Shown one piece after another: positions 1-9,239 of a stretch of 64,000 bases of DNA. The DNA is taken from positions 372,001 through 436,000 of the forward strand of contig NZ_AUBB01000006.1 in assembly GCF_000429025.1 (NCBI RefSeq). The letters are read 5' to 3'. This DNA is from Actinospineispora spinosispora DSM 44797 (GTDB taxonomy: Bacteria; Actinomycetota; Actinomycetes; Mycobacteriales; Pseudonocardiaceae). How positions within the stretch are numbered: the stretch's first letter is position 1; the number at the start of each line of letters is the position of its first letter. A program made the position numbers and the translations under genes. Below the pieces are notes generated by a model. The model saw nothing but the letters and a program-made list of their open reading frames with translations. It was not told where the DNA came from and ran no database searches.

Positions 1-584
1 CCGCGCCGGATCCGTCCGTCGCCCAGGACCAGTCCCAGTCGGTCGCCCTCGCCAGTCCCGCGCCCGCCGCGGGCCCGTTGCCCGGTACGGCGTTCCAGCC
101 CGCGCCGCAGACCCAGCCGGCGCCGCAGGTGCAGCCGGCTCCCGCGTTGCCCCTGATCCCGGCGCCGCCCCCTCCGCCTCGTCCGAAGCCGCCCGACTCG
201 CCCCAGGCGTCCGGGCAGGTGGGCGCGGTGCTGGCGTTGACGAACGCGCAGCGGGCGCGCGCGGGCTGCAAGCCGTTGCGGATGGACTCGCGGTTGAACA
301 AGGCGGCCCAGCGACACAGCGCCGACATGGCGAGCGCCGGCTACTTCAGCCATGACGCGCCTGGCGGGGGTAACTACGAGACCCGGGAGATCGCCGCGGG
401 TTATTCGGCGGACAAGACCGGTGGCGAGAACATCGCTCGTGGTCAGAAGGACGCCAAGACGGTCATGCGCGACTGGATGGGGTCGCCGCCACACCGCAAG
501 AACATCCTGAACTGCCGGTTCACCACGATCGGGGTCGGGTATGTGGCCGACGGCCACTACTGGACCCAGAACTTCGGGTACTGA
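1..584 (+). CDS. CAP/SCP-domain (PR-1-like) extracellular protein, 5' end outside the window
   Basis: The frame is open from base 3 with no stop before the window edge, so the start lies upstream; a TTG at 78 is in frame but is probably not the start. The visible part begins with a low-complexity Pro/Ala/Gln linker (to about base 210), as in wall-spanning or secreted proteins. It is followed by a CAP domain of about 120 residues. Family motifs seen: a helix with HSADMA and YFSH, the GENIA segment, SPPHRKNILN, and the terminal VGYV...YWTQNFGY strand. CAP proteins of this bacterial type are secreted; their biochemical role is unclear. The signal peptide, if any, is not in the window. The gene ends at TGA, then a 720-bp gene-free stretch follows. 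Confidence 0.85.
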   Translation, partial: APDPSVAQDQSQSVALASPAPAAGPLPGTAFQPAPQTQPAPQVQPAPALPLIPAPPPPPRPKPPDSPQASGQVGAVLALTNAQRARAGCKPLRMDSRLNKAAQRHSADMASAGYFSHDAPGGGNYETREIAAGYSADKTGGENIARGQKDAKTVMRDWMGSPPHRKNILNCRFTTIGVGYVADGHYWTQNFGY

Positions 585-637
585 GGGGTTCATCCCTCCG
601 TCTGGTGCACTCGTATCCCCGCTGGCTCGTCAGTGTG

Positions 638-750
638 CTTGGCGTGGCGGGCCGGCCTCAACCCCCGGCTGACGCCGGCCTCGCGCAGGCTCCTGGTTGC
701 ACGGGCTCGGGGGCGAGGTTTCAGGGTTGACCCCGACCCGCCACGCCAAG
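638..750 (+). repeat. Family A palindromic element, copy 1 (113 bp)
   Basis: It begins CTTGGCGTGGCGGG and ends with the exact complement CCCGCCACGCCAAG, a 14-bp perfect terminal inverted repeat. An inner TCAACCC/GGGTTGA pair follows. The core (TCCTGGTTGCACG, GGGGCGAGGTTTCAGGG) is shared with the copies at 1126 and 60895. Flanks are also conserved: CCCCGCTGGC before it and GCCAG-ATCGCGG after it, so the full unit is nearer 165 bp. Confidence 0.8.
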
Positions 751-912
751 TGCCGGCCAGTATCGCGGGGGAAGGGGAAGCCCTGCGGCGCTTGGGTTGG
801 TCACGGCTGCGCCGCGCCCCCCACGGTCTCCGGGTGCACCGCGCTTCGTTGTGTGCACGTGCCCGGTGCGCCCGAGGTCACCCCACCAGTCACACGCGTA
901 ACACCCGGAGCG

Positions 913-982
913 ACTTCGCAGAGGCTCATGTCGCGTCGCACATGTTCCAACATCTGCGACGCAACACGTAGCTCTGCGAGGC
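913..982. repeat. Family B 70-bp palindrome, copy 1
   Basis: The arms centre on base 947/948. Seen pairings are CGCAGAG (918-924) with CTCTGCG (972-978), and GCGTCGCA-ATGTT with AACAT-TGCGACGC. It has several mismatches, so it is the most degenerate of the five B copies. It lies between the convergent CAP gene and kdpE. Confidence 0.7.
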
Positions 983-1125
983 GTGACAAAAGTGATCACA
1001 GAGACTCCTGGGACTACGCGCAACGCGCGAGGGCGCAGCCCGATGCGCAAAGAAAGCGCCATCGGCCCGCCACCACCTACGGCATGCACGCACACCTGCC
1101 CCATCCCCGCGATCCTGGCTAAGCA

Positions 1126-1238
1126 CTTGGCGTGGCCGCCCGCTGTCAACCCTGAAACCTCGCCCCCGAACCCGCGCAACCAGGAACCCGCGCGAGGCCG
1201 GCGCCAGCCGGGGGTTGAGAGCGGGCGGCCACGCCAAG
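1126..1238 (-). repeat. Family A palindromic element, copy 2, inverted (113 bp)
   Basis: Same length and core as copy 1 but on the other strand. The ends are CTTGGCGTGGCCGCCCGC and its exact complement, an 18-bp perfect terminal inverted repeat. The inner stem bases differ from copy 1 in both arms together, so pairing is preserved. It lies 70 bp downstream of the kdpE stop. Confidence 0.8.
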
Positions 1239-1307
1239 CACACTGAAAGCCAGCGGGGATGCACCTGCCTGGCCAGGAACGAGAAGCCAGCGGGGATGCC
1301 CCCGAGG

Positions 1308-1988
1308 TCACTTCTCGAACCGATACCCCATCCCCGGCTCCGTGATCAAGTGCCGAGGCCGAGCAGGATCCGGCTCCAGCTTCCGCCGCAACTGCGCCAG
1401 ATACACCCGCAGGTAGTTGGTCTCCTTGCTGTAAGCAGGCCCCCACACCTCCCGAAGCAGCTGCTTCTGCCCGACCAACTTCCCCTCATTACGAACCAGC
1501 TGCTCCAGAATCCCCCACTCGGTAGGCGTCAGATGCACCTCGCTATCCCCCCGGATCACACGTTTGGCAGCAAGATCCACCGTGAAGGTCGACGAGGAGA
1601 CAACAGGATCCCCATCCACCTGACCAACGGTCGCCCGACGCACAGCAGCACGAAGCCGGGCGAGAAGCTCCGCCATCCCGAACGGCTTAGTGACGTAGTC
1701 GTCGGCACCCGCGTCCAACGCGTCGACCTTGTCCGTCGAGTCGGTGCGAGCGGACAGCACCACGATCGGCACCTGGGTCCAGCCGCGGAGCCCCGCGATG
1801 ACCTCCGTGCCGTCCAGGTCGGGCAGGCCCAGGTCGAGGACCACGACGTCGGGCTGGCCGTCGGCCGCCGCGCGCAGCGCTCCGGCTCCGTCCACGGCGG
1901 TCAGCACCTGGTAGCCGCGCGCCGTGAGGTTGATCCGCAACGCACGCAGGATCTGGGCGTCGTCGTCGACCACCAGCACCTTGGTCAC
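1308..1988 (-). CDS. kdpE: KdpE, OmpR-family response regulator of kdp
   Basis: 226 residues, normal for the family. The receiver domain (about 1-118) has the acidic triad start VVDDD, the phospho-acceptor Asp52 in VVLDLGLPD, the Thr/Ser region VVLSAR and the conserved Lys in DYVTKPF. A C-terminal winged helix (about 130-226) has the LTPTEWGILEQL and YLRVYLAQLRRKLE segments typical of OmpR/PhoB. It should receive phosphate from KdpD and activate the kdp promoter upstream of the operon. Its ATG overlaps the kdpD stop by 4 bp, so translation is probably coupled. It is the last gene of the operon, with the repeat-filled gap behind it. Confidence 0.97.
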   Translation of the reverse strand: MTKVLVVDDDAQILRALRINLTARGYQVLTAVDGAGALRAAADGQPDVVVLDLGLPDLDGTEVIAGLRGWTQVPIVVLSARTDSTDKVDALDAGADDYVTKPFGMAELLARLRAAVRRATVGQVDGDPVVSSSTFTVDLAAKRVIRGDSEVHLTPTEWGILEQLVRNEGKLVGQKQLLREVWGPAYSKETNYLRVYLAQLRRKLEPDPARPRHLITEPGMGYRFEK

Positions 1989-4516
1989 GCCAGCACCTCC
2001 GCTTCGGCAGCAGGCAGGGAGACGACCACGGTGAGCCCGCCCCCTGGAGTGTCCTCGGCGGTCAGCGTGCCACCCATCGCCTCGGTGAAGCCGCGCGCCA
2101 CACTGAGCCCGAGCCCGACGCCGCTGGTCGTGTCCCGGTCGCCCAGGCGTTGGAACGGGGTGAACAGGGCCGCTCCCTTGGGCACTCCGGGCCCGGAGTC
2201 GACGATCCGCAGCTCCACCCGGTCGGCGTGCGCGCTCGCCCGGACCGCGACCCGGGCGCCTCGACCGTGCCGCAGCGCGTTGTCGACGACATTCGCCACC
2301 ACCCGTTCCAGGAGCCCCTCATCGGCCAGGACCCACGGCAGGGACTCGTCGATCTCGACCGTCACGCGCGCGGAACCCTCGACACCGGCCAGCGCGAGCG
2401 CCACGACCTCGTCGTAGCCGACCCTGCCGGTCCTCGGTACGACCGCGCCGGCGGCCAGACGGGAGGAGTCCAGGAGGTTGTCCACCAGGGCGGTGAGCCG
2501 GTCGGCGGACTCCTCGACCGTGGCCAGCAGCTCGGTCCGGTCTGAGTCGGTCAGCGCCAGCTCGGCGTCGCGCAGGCTGCCGGCCGCCGCTTTGATCGAG
2601 GTCAGCGGTGTGCGCAGGTCGTGGCCGACGGCGGACAGCAGAGCCGACCGCAGCTCGGCACCCTCGACCCTGCGGCGCGCATCGGCGGTCTCGGCCGCCA
2701 TGCGCTGGCTGCGCAGCGCCAGCAGGGCCTGGCCGCCGACGACTTCCAGTACCCGCCGGTCCCCTGCCGCGAGTGTGCGCCCCTGGCCGATCAGGTGGAC
2801 GTCGTCGTCGACCTCGACGTCCACCTCGGCGTCCTCGGGACGCAGACAGTCCGGGGAACCGATGCACGCCACGTACTGCCAGTCGCGCGACTCCGGGCTG
2901 CGTTCGAGCACCGCGACCGAACGCAGCCCGAACGCCTCGCTGACCTTCTCCAGCAGCCGGGGAAGCGGATCGACCCTGGTCAAGACCGTTCGGGCGAACG
3001 AAGCGAGCAGCGCGGCCTCGGTGCGGGCCCGCGCCGCCTGCTCGGCTCGACGGGCGGCCCGGTCCACCACCAGGGCCACCGCCACCGCGACGACGACCAT
3101 CGCCACCAGCGTGATGGCGTTCTCCCGCTCCGCGATCGTGAACGTGTGGATCGGCGGCGTCAGCCAGTAGTTGAGCAGCAGGCCGCCGAGGATCGCCGCG
3201 ACCAGCGCCGGGCCGAGACCACCGACCAGCGCGACGACGACGGTCGCCAGGAAGAACAGTACGACGTCGGTGGACAGCCCGGCGAACCGCGAGGCGAACA
3301 CCCCGACGCAGGTCGCCGCCACCGGCGCGAGGACCGACAGCGCCCACCCGACGGTGCGTCTGCTGCTCGGCAGCGCACTGCTGATCCTGCGCAGACCGGG
3401 CCCGGCACCCGCGTTCGGGTGGGTGACCATGTGGACGTCGATCGCGCCGGACTCCTGGACCACGCTGGCCCCGATGCCCGGGTTGAACAGGCGCGCCCAC
3501 CGCGAGCGGCTGGACGTCCCGAGCACGAGCTGGGTGGCGTTGGCGCCCCTGGCGAAGTCCAGCAGGGCCGCCGGCACGTCCTCCCCGCCGACCACTGTGT
3601 GGAAGGACGCGCCGACGTCGTCGGCGAGCCTGCGCAGCGCGACCAGCGCCTGCGGCGGCGCACCGGCGAGGCCGTCGCTGCGCAGGACGTGCACACACAG
3701 CAGGTCCGCTCCCCCGGCGGCGCCACCGGCGCGTTTGGCGATCCGGGCCGCACGACGCAGCACCGTCTCGCTCTCCGGGCCGCCGGTCACCGCGACGACG
3801 ACCCGCTCCCTGGCCTCCCAGACCTCGGTGATGCGCTGCTCGGCGCGATGACGTTGCAGCGCGACGTCCACCTCGTCGGCCACCCACAACAGTGCCAGCT
3901 CACGCAACGCCACCAGGTTGACCGGCTTGAAGTAGTTGGACAGCGCCGCGTCCACCCGTTCCGGCGGGTAGATGTTGCCGTGCGCCATGCGTCGGCGCAG
4001 CGCCTCGGGCGTGATGTCGACCAGTTCGATCTGTTCCGCGCCGCGCACCCACTCGTCCGGGACGGTCTCCCGCTGCCTCACCCCGGTGATCGTCTCGACG
4101 ACGTCGTTGAGCGACTCCAGGTGCTGCACGTTGACCGTGGACAACACGTCGATACCGGCGGCGAGCAGCTCGTCGATGTCCTGGTGGCGCTTCGCGTTGC
4201 GTGAGCCGGGCGCGTTGCTGTGGGCCAGCTCGTCGACCAGCACCAGCTCGGGCGCCCTGGCCAGCACGGCCTCGACGTCGAGCTCGGTCAGCTGGGTGCC
4301 CCGGTGGCTGGTGTGCCGCCGGGGCATGACCTCCAGACCGTCGAGCAAGGCCTCGGTCTTGGGCCGGCCGTGGGTCTCCACGATGCCGACGACGACGTCG
4401 GCGCCGCGTTCACGGCGCCGGCGACCTTCACCGAGCATCGCGAACGTCTTGCCGACGCCCGGCGCGGAGCCGAGATAGATGCGCAGCTCTCCGCGCCGGG
4501 CCTTGTTACCGCTCAC
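1985..4516 (-). CDS. kdpD: KdpD, osmosensitive K+ channel sensor histidine kinase
   Basis: 843 residues from a GTG start (MSGNKARRG). Order of parts: the cytoplasmic KdpD domain with Walker A GSAPGVGKT near residue 20 and VDELAHSNAPGS; a USP-like domain (about 230-360) with LVLGTSSRSRWARL; a cluster of four membrane helices (about 395-490, DUF4118); a GAF-like region; HisKA with the phospho-acceptor His near 632 in GHDLRTPLTSI; and a HATPase domain with VVDNALRHG, DSGPGVP and GVGLGLS. It senses K+ limitation and turgor and phosphorylates KdpE. It starts 10 bp after kdpC and overlaps kdpE, so it is part of the same transcript as the pump genes. Confidence 0.97.
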   Translation of the reverse strand: MSGNKARRGELRIYLGSAPGVGKTFAMLGEGRRRRERGADVVVGIVETHGRPKTEALLDGLEVMPRRHTSHRGTQLTELDVEAVLARAPELVLVDELAHSNAPGSRNAKRHQDIDELLAAGIDVLSTVNVQHLESLNDVVETITGVRQRETVPDEWVRGAEQIELVDITPEALRRRMAHGNIYPPERVDAALSNYFKPVNLVALRELALLWVADEVDVALQRHRAEQRITEVWEARERVVVAVTGGPESETVLRRAARIAKRAGGAAGGADLLCVHVLRSDGLAGAPPQALVALRRLADDVGASFHTVVGGEDVPAALLDFARGANATQLVLGTSSRSRWARLFNPGIGASVVQESGAIDVHMVTHPNAGAGPGLRRISSALPSSRRTVGWALSVLAPVAATCVGVFASRFAGLSTDVVLFFLATVVVALVGGLGPALVAAILGGLLLNYWLTPPIHTFTIAERENAITLVAMVVVAVAVALVVDRAARRAEQAARARTEAALLASFARTVLTRVDPLPRLLEKVSEAFGLRSVAVLERSPESRDWQYVACIGSPDCLRPEDAEVDVEVDDDVHLIGQGRTLAAGDRRVLEVVGGQALLALRSQRMAAETADARRRVEGAELRSALLSAVGHDLRTPLTSIKAAAGSLRDAELALTDSDRTELLATVEESADRLTALVDNLLDSSRLAAGAVVPRTGRVGYDEVVALALAGVEGSARVTVEIDESLPWVLADEGLLERVVANVVDNALRHGRGARVAVRASAHADRVELRIVDSGPGVPKGAALFTPFQRLGDRDTTSGVGLGLSVARGFTEAMGGTLTAEDTPGGGLTVVVSLPAAEAEVLA

Positions 4517-4526
4517 GTAGCTGTTC

Positions 4527-5147
4527 TTACCCTCGTGCCTTGGCGATGGCGAGGTTCAGCTCGGTGACGTTCACCCCGGGGTCTCCGAAGATGCCCAGGG
4601 TGCGCCCGTCGGTGTTCTGCTCGATCAGGTCCTTGACCTTGTCCACCGGCAGCCCGGTCACCCGGGCGACCCGGGTGGCCTGCAGCTGCGCGTAGTCCGG
4701 GCTGATGTCCGGGTCCAGCCCGGAGCCCGAGGCGGTCACCGCGTCCGACGGCACCTGAGCAGGTGCGACACCTTCGCGCGCCGCGATCAGGTCGCGGCGC
4801 TGGGCCACCGCGGCCACCAGATCCTTGTTGAACGCGCTCTTGTTCGACGGCGCCGAGGTGGACGGGTCACCGGGGCCCAGTACGTCCTTCGCGGTCGCGG
4901 ACGGGCGGGTGTGGAAGTACGGGTCGGCGGCCGGGTTCGCCGGGACCGGGTCGATCCCGATCCTCGACGACCCCACCGCGGCACCGTGCTGGGTGATGAT
5001 CGAGCCCTCGGCCTTGCCCGCGAGCCCTGGCAGGTGTGCGACACCCCAGACGACCAGCGGGTACACCACGCCGAGCAGCACGGTGAACACCACGATCGCG
5101 CGTAACCCGGCGATGCTCTGCCGGTACAGCATGGTCACTGTGGTCAT
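4527..5147 (-). CDS. kdpC: KdpC, K+-transporting ATPase subunit C
   Basis: 206 residues. One N-terminal membrane helix (about 13-35, IAGLRAIVVFTVLLGVVYPL) anchors an extracytoplasmic domain. Family motifs seen are GSRIGID, YFHTRPSAT, SGSGLDPDISP and VNVTELNLAI near the C-terminus. KdpC stabilises the KdpFABC complex and assists KdpB. It follows kdpB by 7 bp and precedes kdpD by 10 bp. Confidence 0.96.
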   Translation of the reverse strand: MTTVTMLYRQSIAGLRAIVVFTVLLGVVYPLVVWGVAHLPGLAGKAEGSIITQHGAAVGSSRIGIDPVPANPAADPYFHTRPSATAKDVLGPGDPSTSAPSNKSAFNKDLVAAVAQRRDLIAAREGVAPAQVPSDAVTASGSGLDPDISPDYAQLQATRVARVTGLPVDKVKDLIEQNTDGRTLGIFGDPGVNVTELNLAIAKARG

Positions 5148-5154
5148 GGCGTGC

Positions 5155-7278
5155 TCAGCCCATCCCCGGCAGCAGCCGGACGAGTAGATCGATGACGAAG
5201 ATTCCGACGAACGGCGTGACGATCCCGCCGAGGCCGTAGACCAGCAGGTTCCGTCGCAGCAACGCCGCGGCGCTGGACGGGCGGAACCGGACGCCGCGCA
5301 GCGCCAGCGGGATCAGCGCCACGATGATCAGCGCGTTGAAGATCACCGCGGACAGGATCGCCGACTGCGGGCTGTGCAACTGCATGATGTTGAGCTTGTT
5401 CAGCTGCGGGTAGGCGACCACGAACATCGCCGGGATGATGGCGAAGTACTTCGCCACGTCGTTGGCCACCGAGAACGTGGTCAGGCCGCCCCGGGTGATC
5501 AGCATCTGCTTGCCGATCTCGACGATCTCGATCAGCTTCGTCGGGTCCGAGTCGAGGTCGACCATGTTGCCGGCCTCCTTCGCGGCCGACGTGCCGGTGT
5601 TCATCGCCACGCCGACGTCGGCCTGGGCCAGCGCGGGCGCGTCGTTGGTGCCGTCGCCGGTCATCGCGACGAGCCGTCCGCCCTCCTGCTCTCGGCGCAT
5701 CAGCTCCATCTTGTCCTCGGGCGTGGCCTCGGCGACGTAGTCGTCGACACCCGCGTCTCGGGCGATCGCCTTGGCCGTCTTCGGGTTGTCGCCGGTGATC
5801 ATGACGGTGCGGATGCCCATCGCGCGCAGCTCGGCGAACCGCTCCGCCATCAGCGGTTTCACCACGTCGGACAGCCGGATCACGCCGAGCACCCGGGCAC
5901 CCCGGTCGCCGATCTCGGCGACCACGAGCGGAGTGCCACCCTGCTCGCTGATCTCGTCGACGATCGCCTCGACCTCACCGGACACCTCGCCCCGGTGCTC
6001 ACGCACCCAGGCGATGACCGACGCGGTCGCACCCTTGCGCACCTGCCTGCCGTGGACGTCGGCACCGGACATGCGGGTCTGCGCGGTGAACGGGACGAAC
6101 TCGGCCACCGCCTCCTGTGCACTGGCCTCAGCCGCGAGCCCGTGCTCGGTGGCACACAGCTCGACGATGCTGCGCCCTTCCGGTGTCTGGTCGGCGAGGC
6201 TGGACAGCCGGGATGCCTCGGCCAGCGCGGCGATGTCCACACCGGACACCGGGACCAGCGCGGTCGCCCGGCGGTTGCCGTAGGTGATCGTGCCGGTCTT
6301 GTCCAGGAGCAGCGTGTCCACGTCACCGGCGGCCTCGACCGCGCGACCGGACTTGGCCAGCACGTTGCGCTGCACCAGCCGGTCCATCCCGGCGATGCCG
6401 ATCGCGGACAGCAGCGCGCCGATCGTCGTCGGGATCAGGCAGACCAGCAGCGCGGCCAGCACGATCAGCGACTGTGGGGCGCCCGCGTAGGCCGCCATCG
6501 GCTGCAGCGCCACGACGGTCAGCAGGAAGATGATGGTCAGCGCGGCGAGCAGGATCGTCAGCGCGATCTCGTTGGGCGTCTTCTGCCGTTGCGCGCCCTC
6601 GACCAGCGCGATCATCCGGTCGACGAACGACTCCCCCGGCTTCGTGGTGATCTCCACGATGATCCGGTCGGACAGTACGGTCGTCCCGCCGGTCACCGCG
6701 GAACGGTCACCGCCCGACTCGCGCACGACCGGAGCGGACTCGCCGGTGATCGCGGACTCGTCGACCGTGGCGATGCCCTCGACGATGTCGCCGTCACCCG
6801 GGATCACCTCACCGGTCTCGACGACGACGCGGTCGCCGATCCGCAGCTCGGTGCCGGGAACCTCCTCGACGTCGCCGTGCGCGGTCAGCCGACGGGCCAC
6901 GGTGTCGGTCTTGGTCCGGCGCAACGACTCCGCCTGCGCCTTTCCGCGGCCTTCCGCGACCGCTTCGGCGAGGTTGGCGAACACGACGGTCAGCCACAAC
7001 CACACCGCGATCCAGATGGCGAACATGGTCGGCGCGGCGATCGCCTGGACGGTGACCACGACCGAACCGACCCAGACCACGAACATGACCGGGTTGCGCA
7101 GCTGGGTGCGTGGGTCGAGCTTGCGCAGTGCCTGGGGCAGCGCGGTGACGAGCTGGCGGGGACTGAACGCGCCGGCGGCGACACCCCGGCCGGTGCGTTC
7201 CGCGTGCAGCCGCTGCGCCTCGTCGGGCGTTCGCGGCTCGTGTTCCTGGGTAGCCGCGTTCTGATGGGTCACAGTCAT
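5155..7278 (-). CDS. kdpB: KdpB, P-type ATPase catalytic subunit of the K+ pump
   Basis: 707 residues. The phosphorylation motif [10 protein letters not shown] has its Asp near residue 326. Also seen are the actuator ITGESAPV, the nucleotide-domain KGA segment, and the hinge [21 protein letters not shown]. Membrane helices flank these domains, with [18 protein letters not shown] as the helix before the P domain. It hydrolyses ATP to drive K+ uptake through KdpA. The N-terminus (about 1-50) is longer and more polar than in E. coli. Its ATG overlaps the kdpA stop (ATGA). Confidence 0.98.
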   Translation of the reverse strand: MTVTHQNAATQEHEPRTPDEAQRLHAERTGRGVAAGAFSPRQLVTALPQALRKLDPRTQLRNPVMFVVWVGSVVVTVQAIAAPTMFAIWIAVWLWLTVVFANLAEAVAEGRGKAQAESLRRTKTDTVARRLTAHGDVEEVPGTELRIGDRVVVETGEVIPGDGDIVEGIATVDESAITGESAPVVRESGGDRSAVTGGTTVLSDRIIVEITTKPGESFVDRMIALVEGAQRQKTPNEIALTILLAALTIIFLLTVVALQPMAAYAGAPQSLIVLAALLVCLIPTTIGALLSAIGIAGMDRLVQRNVLAKSGRAVEAAGDVDTLLLDKTGTITYGNRRATALVPVSGVDIAALAEASRLSSLADQTPEGRSIVELCATEHGLAAEASAQEAVAEFVPFTAQTRMSGADVHGRQVRKGATASVIAWVREHRGEVSGEVEAIVDEISEQGGTPLVVAEIGDRGARVLGVIRLSDVVKPLMAERFAELRAMGIRTVMITGDNPKTAKAIARDAGVDDYVAEATPEDKMELMRREQEGGRLVAMTGDGTNDAPALAQADVGVAMNTGTSAAKEAGNMVDLDSDPTKLIEIVEIGKQMLITRGGLTTFSVANDVAKYFAIIPAMFVVAYPQLNKLNIMQLHSPQSAILSAVIFNALIIVALIPLALRGVRFRPSSAAALLRRNLLVYGLGGIVTPFVGIFVIDLLVRLLPGMG

Positions 7279-8948
7279 GCGAGTGCCTCCGCAATGGGAC
7301 CGAGCCCGAGGGCCGGGAAGAAGGTGAGAGCGGCGACGACGACCACGGTGCCGGTCACGAGAACGGCGAACAGGGCGCCGTCGGTGGGCAACGTGCCCGC
7401 GCTGGGTTCGACGCGGCGTTGCTGCGCGAGTGATCCGGCCAGTGCCAGCACCGCGAGGATCGGCACGAACCGGCCGAACAACATCGCCATACCGATCGTG
7501 GATTGGAAGAAGTCGCTGGTCACGGTCAGGCCGCCGAACGCGCTGCCGTTGTTGTTCGAGCCGGACGCGTAGGCGTAGAGCACCTCGGAGAACCCGTGTG
7601 CGCCGTCGTTGCCCATGGCCGAGCCGGTGGAGGGCAGCGCGATGGCGAGCCCGGTCAGCAGCAGGACCAGCGTCGGCATCACCAGGATCGAGATCGCGGC
7701 GGCGGTCACCTCGCGGCGGCCGAGCTTCTTGCCCAGGTACTCGGGGGTGCGTCCGACCATCAGGCCGGCGAGGAACACCGCGATGATCGCCAGCACCAGG
7801 ATTCCGTAGAGCCCGGTGCCGACACCGCCGGGCGCGACCTCACCGAACAGCATGTTCAGCAGCGTGACGCCGCCGCCGAGCCCGGTGAGGCTGTCGTGCG
7901 CGCCGTCGACGGCACCGGTCGAGGTGCCGGTCGTGGTCACCGCGAACAATGCGGTCGACGGGATCCCGAACTGGACCTCCTTGCCCTCCATGGTGCTGCC
8001 GGCGAGCAGCGCGGCCGGTCCGTTCGGGTGGGACTCGGCCCACCACATGACCGCCAGCAGACCGCCCCACAGCACGCCCATGACCGAGAGCAGCACGGTG
8101 CCCTGGCGGGTGTTGCGCACCATGACGCCGAACGTGCGGGTCAGGCACACCGGGATGAGCAGGATCAGGAAGATCTCCAGCAGGTTCGAGCCGCCGTTGG
8201 GGTTCTCGAACGGGTGCGCGGAGTTGGCGTTGAAGATGCCACCGCCGTTGGTGCCGAGCTCCTTGATCGTCTCCTGGGACGCGGCCGGCGCCAGCGCGAT
8301 CGTGTGGTGCGCGCCGTCGATGCCGACGACGTCGACACCGGAGCGCAGGCTCATCGACGCGCCGAGCGCCACCAGCACGATGGCCGCGACGAACGCGATG
8401 GGTAGCAGCACCCGGACCGTCGAGCGGGTCACGTCGACCCACACGTTGCCGAGCCGGTCGGTGCGGGCCCGGACGAAACCGCGGATCAGCGCGGCGGCCA
8501 CCGCCATGCCGACCGCGGCCGAGATGAAGTTCTGCACGGTCAGACCGGCCATCTGCACGGTGTGCCCGAGCGTCGTCTCCGGCACGTAGGACTGCCAGTT
8601 CGTGTTGGTCACGAACGAGACGGCGGTGTTGAACGCCATCGAGGGCGGAACCGTGTCGCCGTCGACCCCTCGGCCGAAGCCGAGTGGCAGCAGCGGTTGC
8701 AGCCGTTGCAACAGGTAGAGCAGCACGAACGAGGCGAACGACAGGCCCAGAACGCCCGCGCCGTACACGGTCCAGCGCTGCTCGGTGCTCGGGTCGACCC
8801 GGCACAGCCGGTAGATCCAGCGCTCCACCCGCCAGTGGCGGTCCGAGCTGAACACTCGTGCCATGTAGTTGCCGAGCGGCACGTATGCGGCTGCCAGGAG
8901 CAGCACGAGGACGCCGACCTGGATCAGGCCGGCTGCAAAGGATGACAT
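7275..8948 (-). CDS. kdpA: KdpA, K+-channel-like subunit of the K+ pump
   Basis: 557 residues from the ATG at 8948 ([10 protein letters not shown]). An upstream in-frame extension exists, but it would run through kdpF, and the start chosen fits family length and has GGAGCG about 8 bp before it. Multiple membrane helices are visible. The pore-loop-like segments include [30 protein letters not shown] and [12 protein letters not shown], matching the four filter regions of the SKT-like fold. It selects and conducts K+. Its ATG shares an A with the kdpF stop (TGATG). Confidence 0.97.
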   Translation of the reverse strand: MSSFAAGLIQVGVLVLLLAAAYVPLGNYMARVFSSDRHWRVERWIYRLCRVDPSTEQRWTVYGAGVLGLSFASFVLLYLLQRLQPLLPLGFGRGVDGDTVPPSMAFNTAVSFVTNTNWQSYVPETTLGHTVQMAGLTVQNFISAAVGMAVAAALIRGFVRARTDRLGNVWVDVTRSTVRVLLPIAFVAAIVLVALGASMSLRSGVDVVGIDGAHHTIALAPAASQETIKELGTNGGGIFNANSAHPFENPNGGSNLLEIFLILLIPVCLTRTFGVMVRNTRQGTVLLSVMGVLWGGLLAVMWWAESHPNGPAALLAGSTMEGKEVQFGIPSTALFAVTTTGTSTGAVDGAHDSLTGLGGGVTLLNMLFGEVAPGGVGTGLYGILVLAIIAVFLAGLMVGRTPEYLGKKLGRREVTAAAISILVMPTLVLLLTGLAIALPSTGSAMGNDGAHGFSEVLYAYASGSNNNGSAFGGLTVTSDFFQSTIGMAMLFGRFVPILAVLALAGSLAQQRRVEPSAGTLPTDGALFAVLVTGTVVVVAALTFFPALGLGPIAEALA

Positions 8949-9034
8949 CAGAAGCGCTCCGGTCGAATCAGCGCGACACACAAATAGACGAGCAGCAGCA
9001 GGGCGACGACGCCGCCGGCGATGTTCGCGATCAC
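8948..9034 (-). CDS. kdpF: KdpF, 28-residue stabilising peptide of the K+ pump
   Basis: A GTG start at 9034 gives a 28-residue peptide: a short N-terminus (MIANIAGG), one hydrophobic helix (VVALLLLVYLCVALI) and the ending RPERF. Position and the P-E-(R/K)-F ending match KdpF. It is a single-span lipid-like stabiliser of KdpA in other bacteria. Its stop overlaps the kdpA start (TGATG), and its start overlaps the stop of the 27-residue ORF before it (GTGA). Confidence 0.88.
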   Translation of the reverse strand: MIANIAGGVVALLLLVYLCVALIRPERF

Positions 9035-9114
9035 AATCGCTCCAGCCCTCGCAGCACCAGTGCAAGCACTGCGAAGCCGCCGATCAGCAGCAGCACGTAG
9101 GCCAGGTCGGCCAT
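9031..9114 (-). CDS. Small single-span membrane protein, first ORF of the kdp operon
   Basis: A 27-residue ORF starting ATGGCCGACCTGGCC with GGAGAG about 8 bp upstream. It has a hydrophobic stretch (AYVLLLIGGFAVLALVL) and a charged end (RGLERL). It overlaps the kdpF start by 4 bp, so it looks like the true first gene of the operon. It does not have the PERF ending of KdpF. I recall similar short ORFs before kdpF in other actinobacterial kdp operons, but no function is known to me. It could be a second pump peptide or a translational leader. Confidence 0.65.
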   Translation of the reverse strand: MADLAYVLLLIGGFAVLALVLRGLERL

Positions 9115-9239
9115 CACTCACTCTCCGTCACGTCAGCCGGGAAACTCTCCGGACGTTCGGAAGCGTGCGCTCCAATGGGGCAGCGCGAGTGGCGTGATTG
9201 CGCGGCCTTGACGGCCGGTCCTGGCGCTTTGACGCGTCC
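9115..9239 (-). promoter_or_regulatory. kdp operon promoter region with TTGACG direct repeats
   Basis: The 125 bp between the kdp leader ORF and the next gene must hold the kdp promoter. Two copies of TTGACG, read on the plus strand (9208-9213 and 9229-9234), lie 21 bp apart, close to two helical turns, so they could be tandem binding sites for a regulator such as KdpE. This is inference; no sigma-70 boxes are convincing. Confidence 0.35.

Larger units (their letters stand above)
585..1307. other. Gene-free intergenic stretch filled with palindromic repeats
   Basis: This 723-bp gap lies between the convergent CAP gene and kdpE. Many short ORFs overlap on both strands, but none has a recognisable protein, a ribosome binding site or a consistent frame. 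It holds two oppositely oriented 113-bp A elements (638-750 and 1126-1238) around one 70-bp B palindrome (913-982), so the stretch is roughly symmetric. The linkers resemble, in part, the linker between A and B at 61008-61128 (a shared piece near CACGGCTGCGCCGCG). Confidence 0.7.

Noticed and set aside
633..1264. Several ORFs of 60-240 codons on both strands in the first gap
   Set aside because: They lie within A and B palindromes, change frame between copies, lack ribosome binding sites and resemble no protein.
2319..3887. Long Arg/Gly/Ala-rich ORFs antisense or out of frame with kdpD, kdpB, recG and other genes
   Set aside because: These are shadows caused by GC-rich codon use; the true frames carry full domain motifs.
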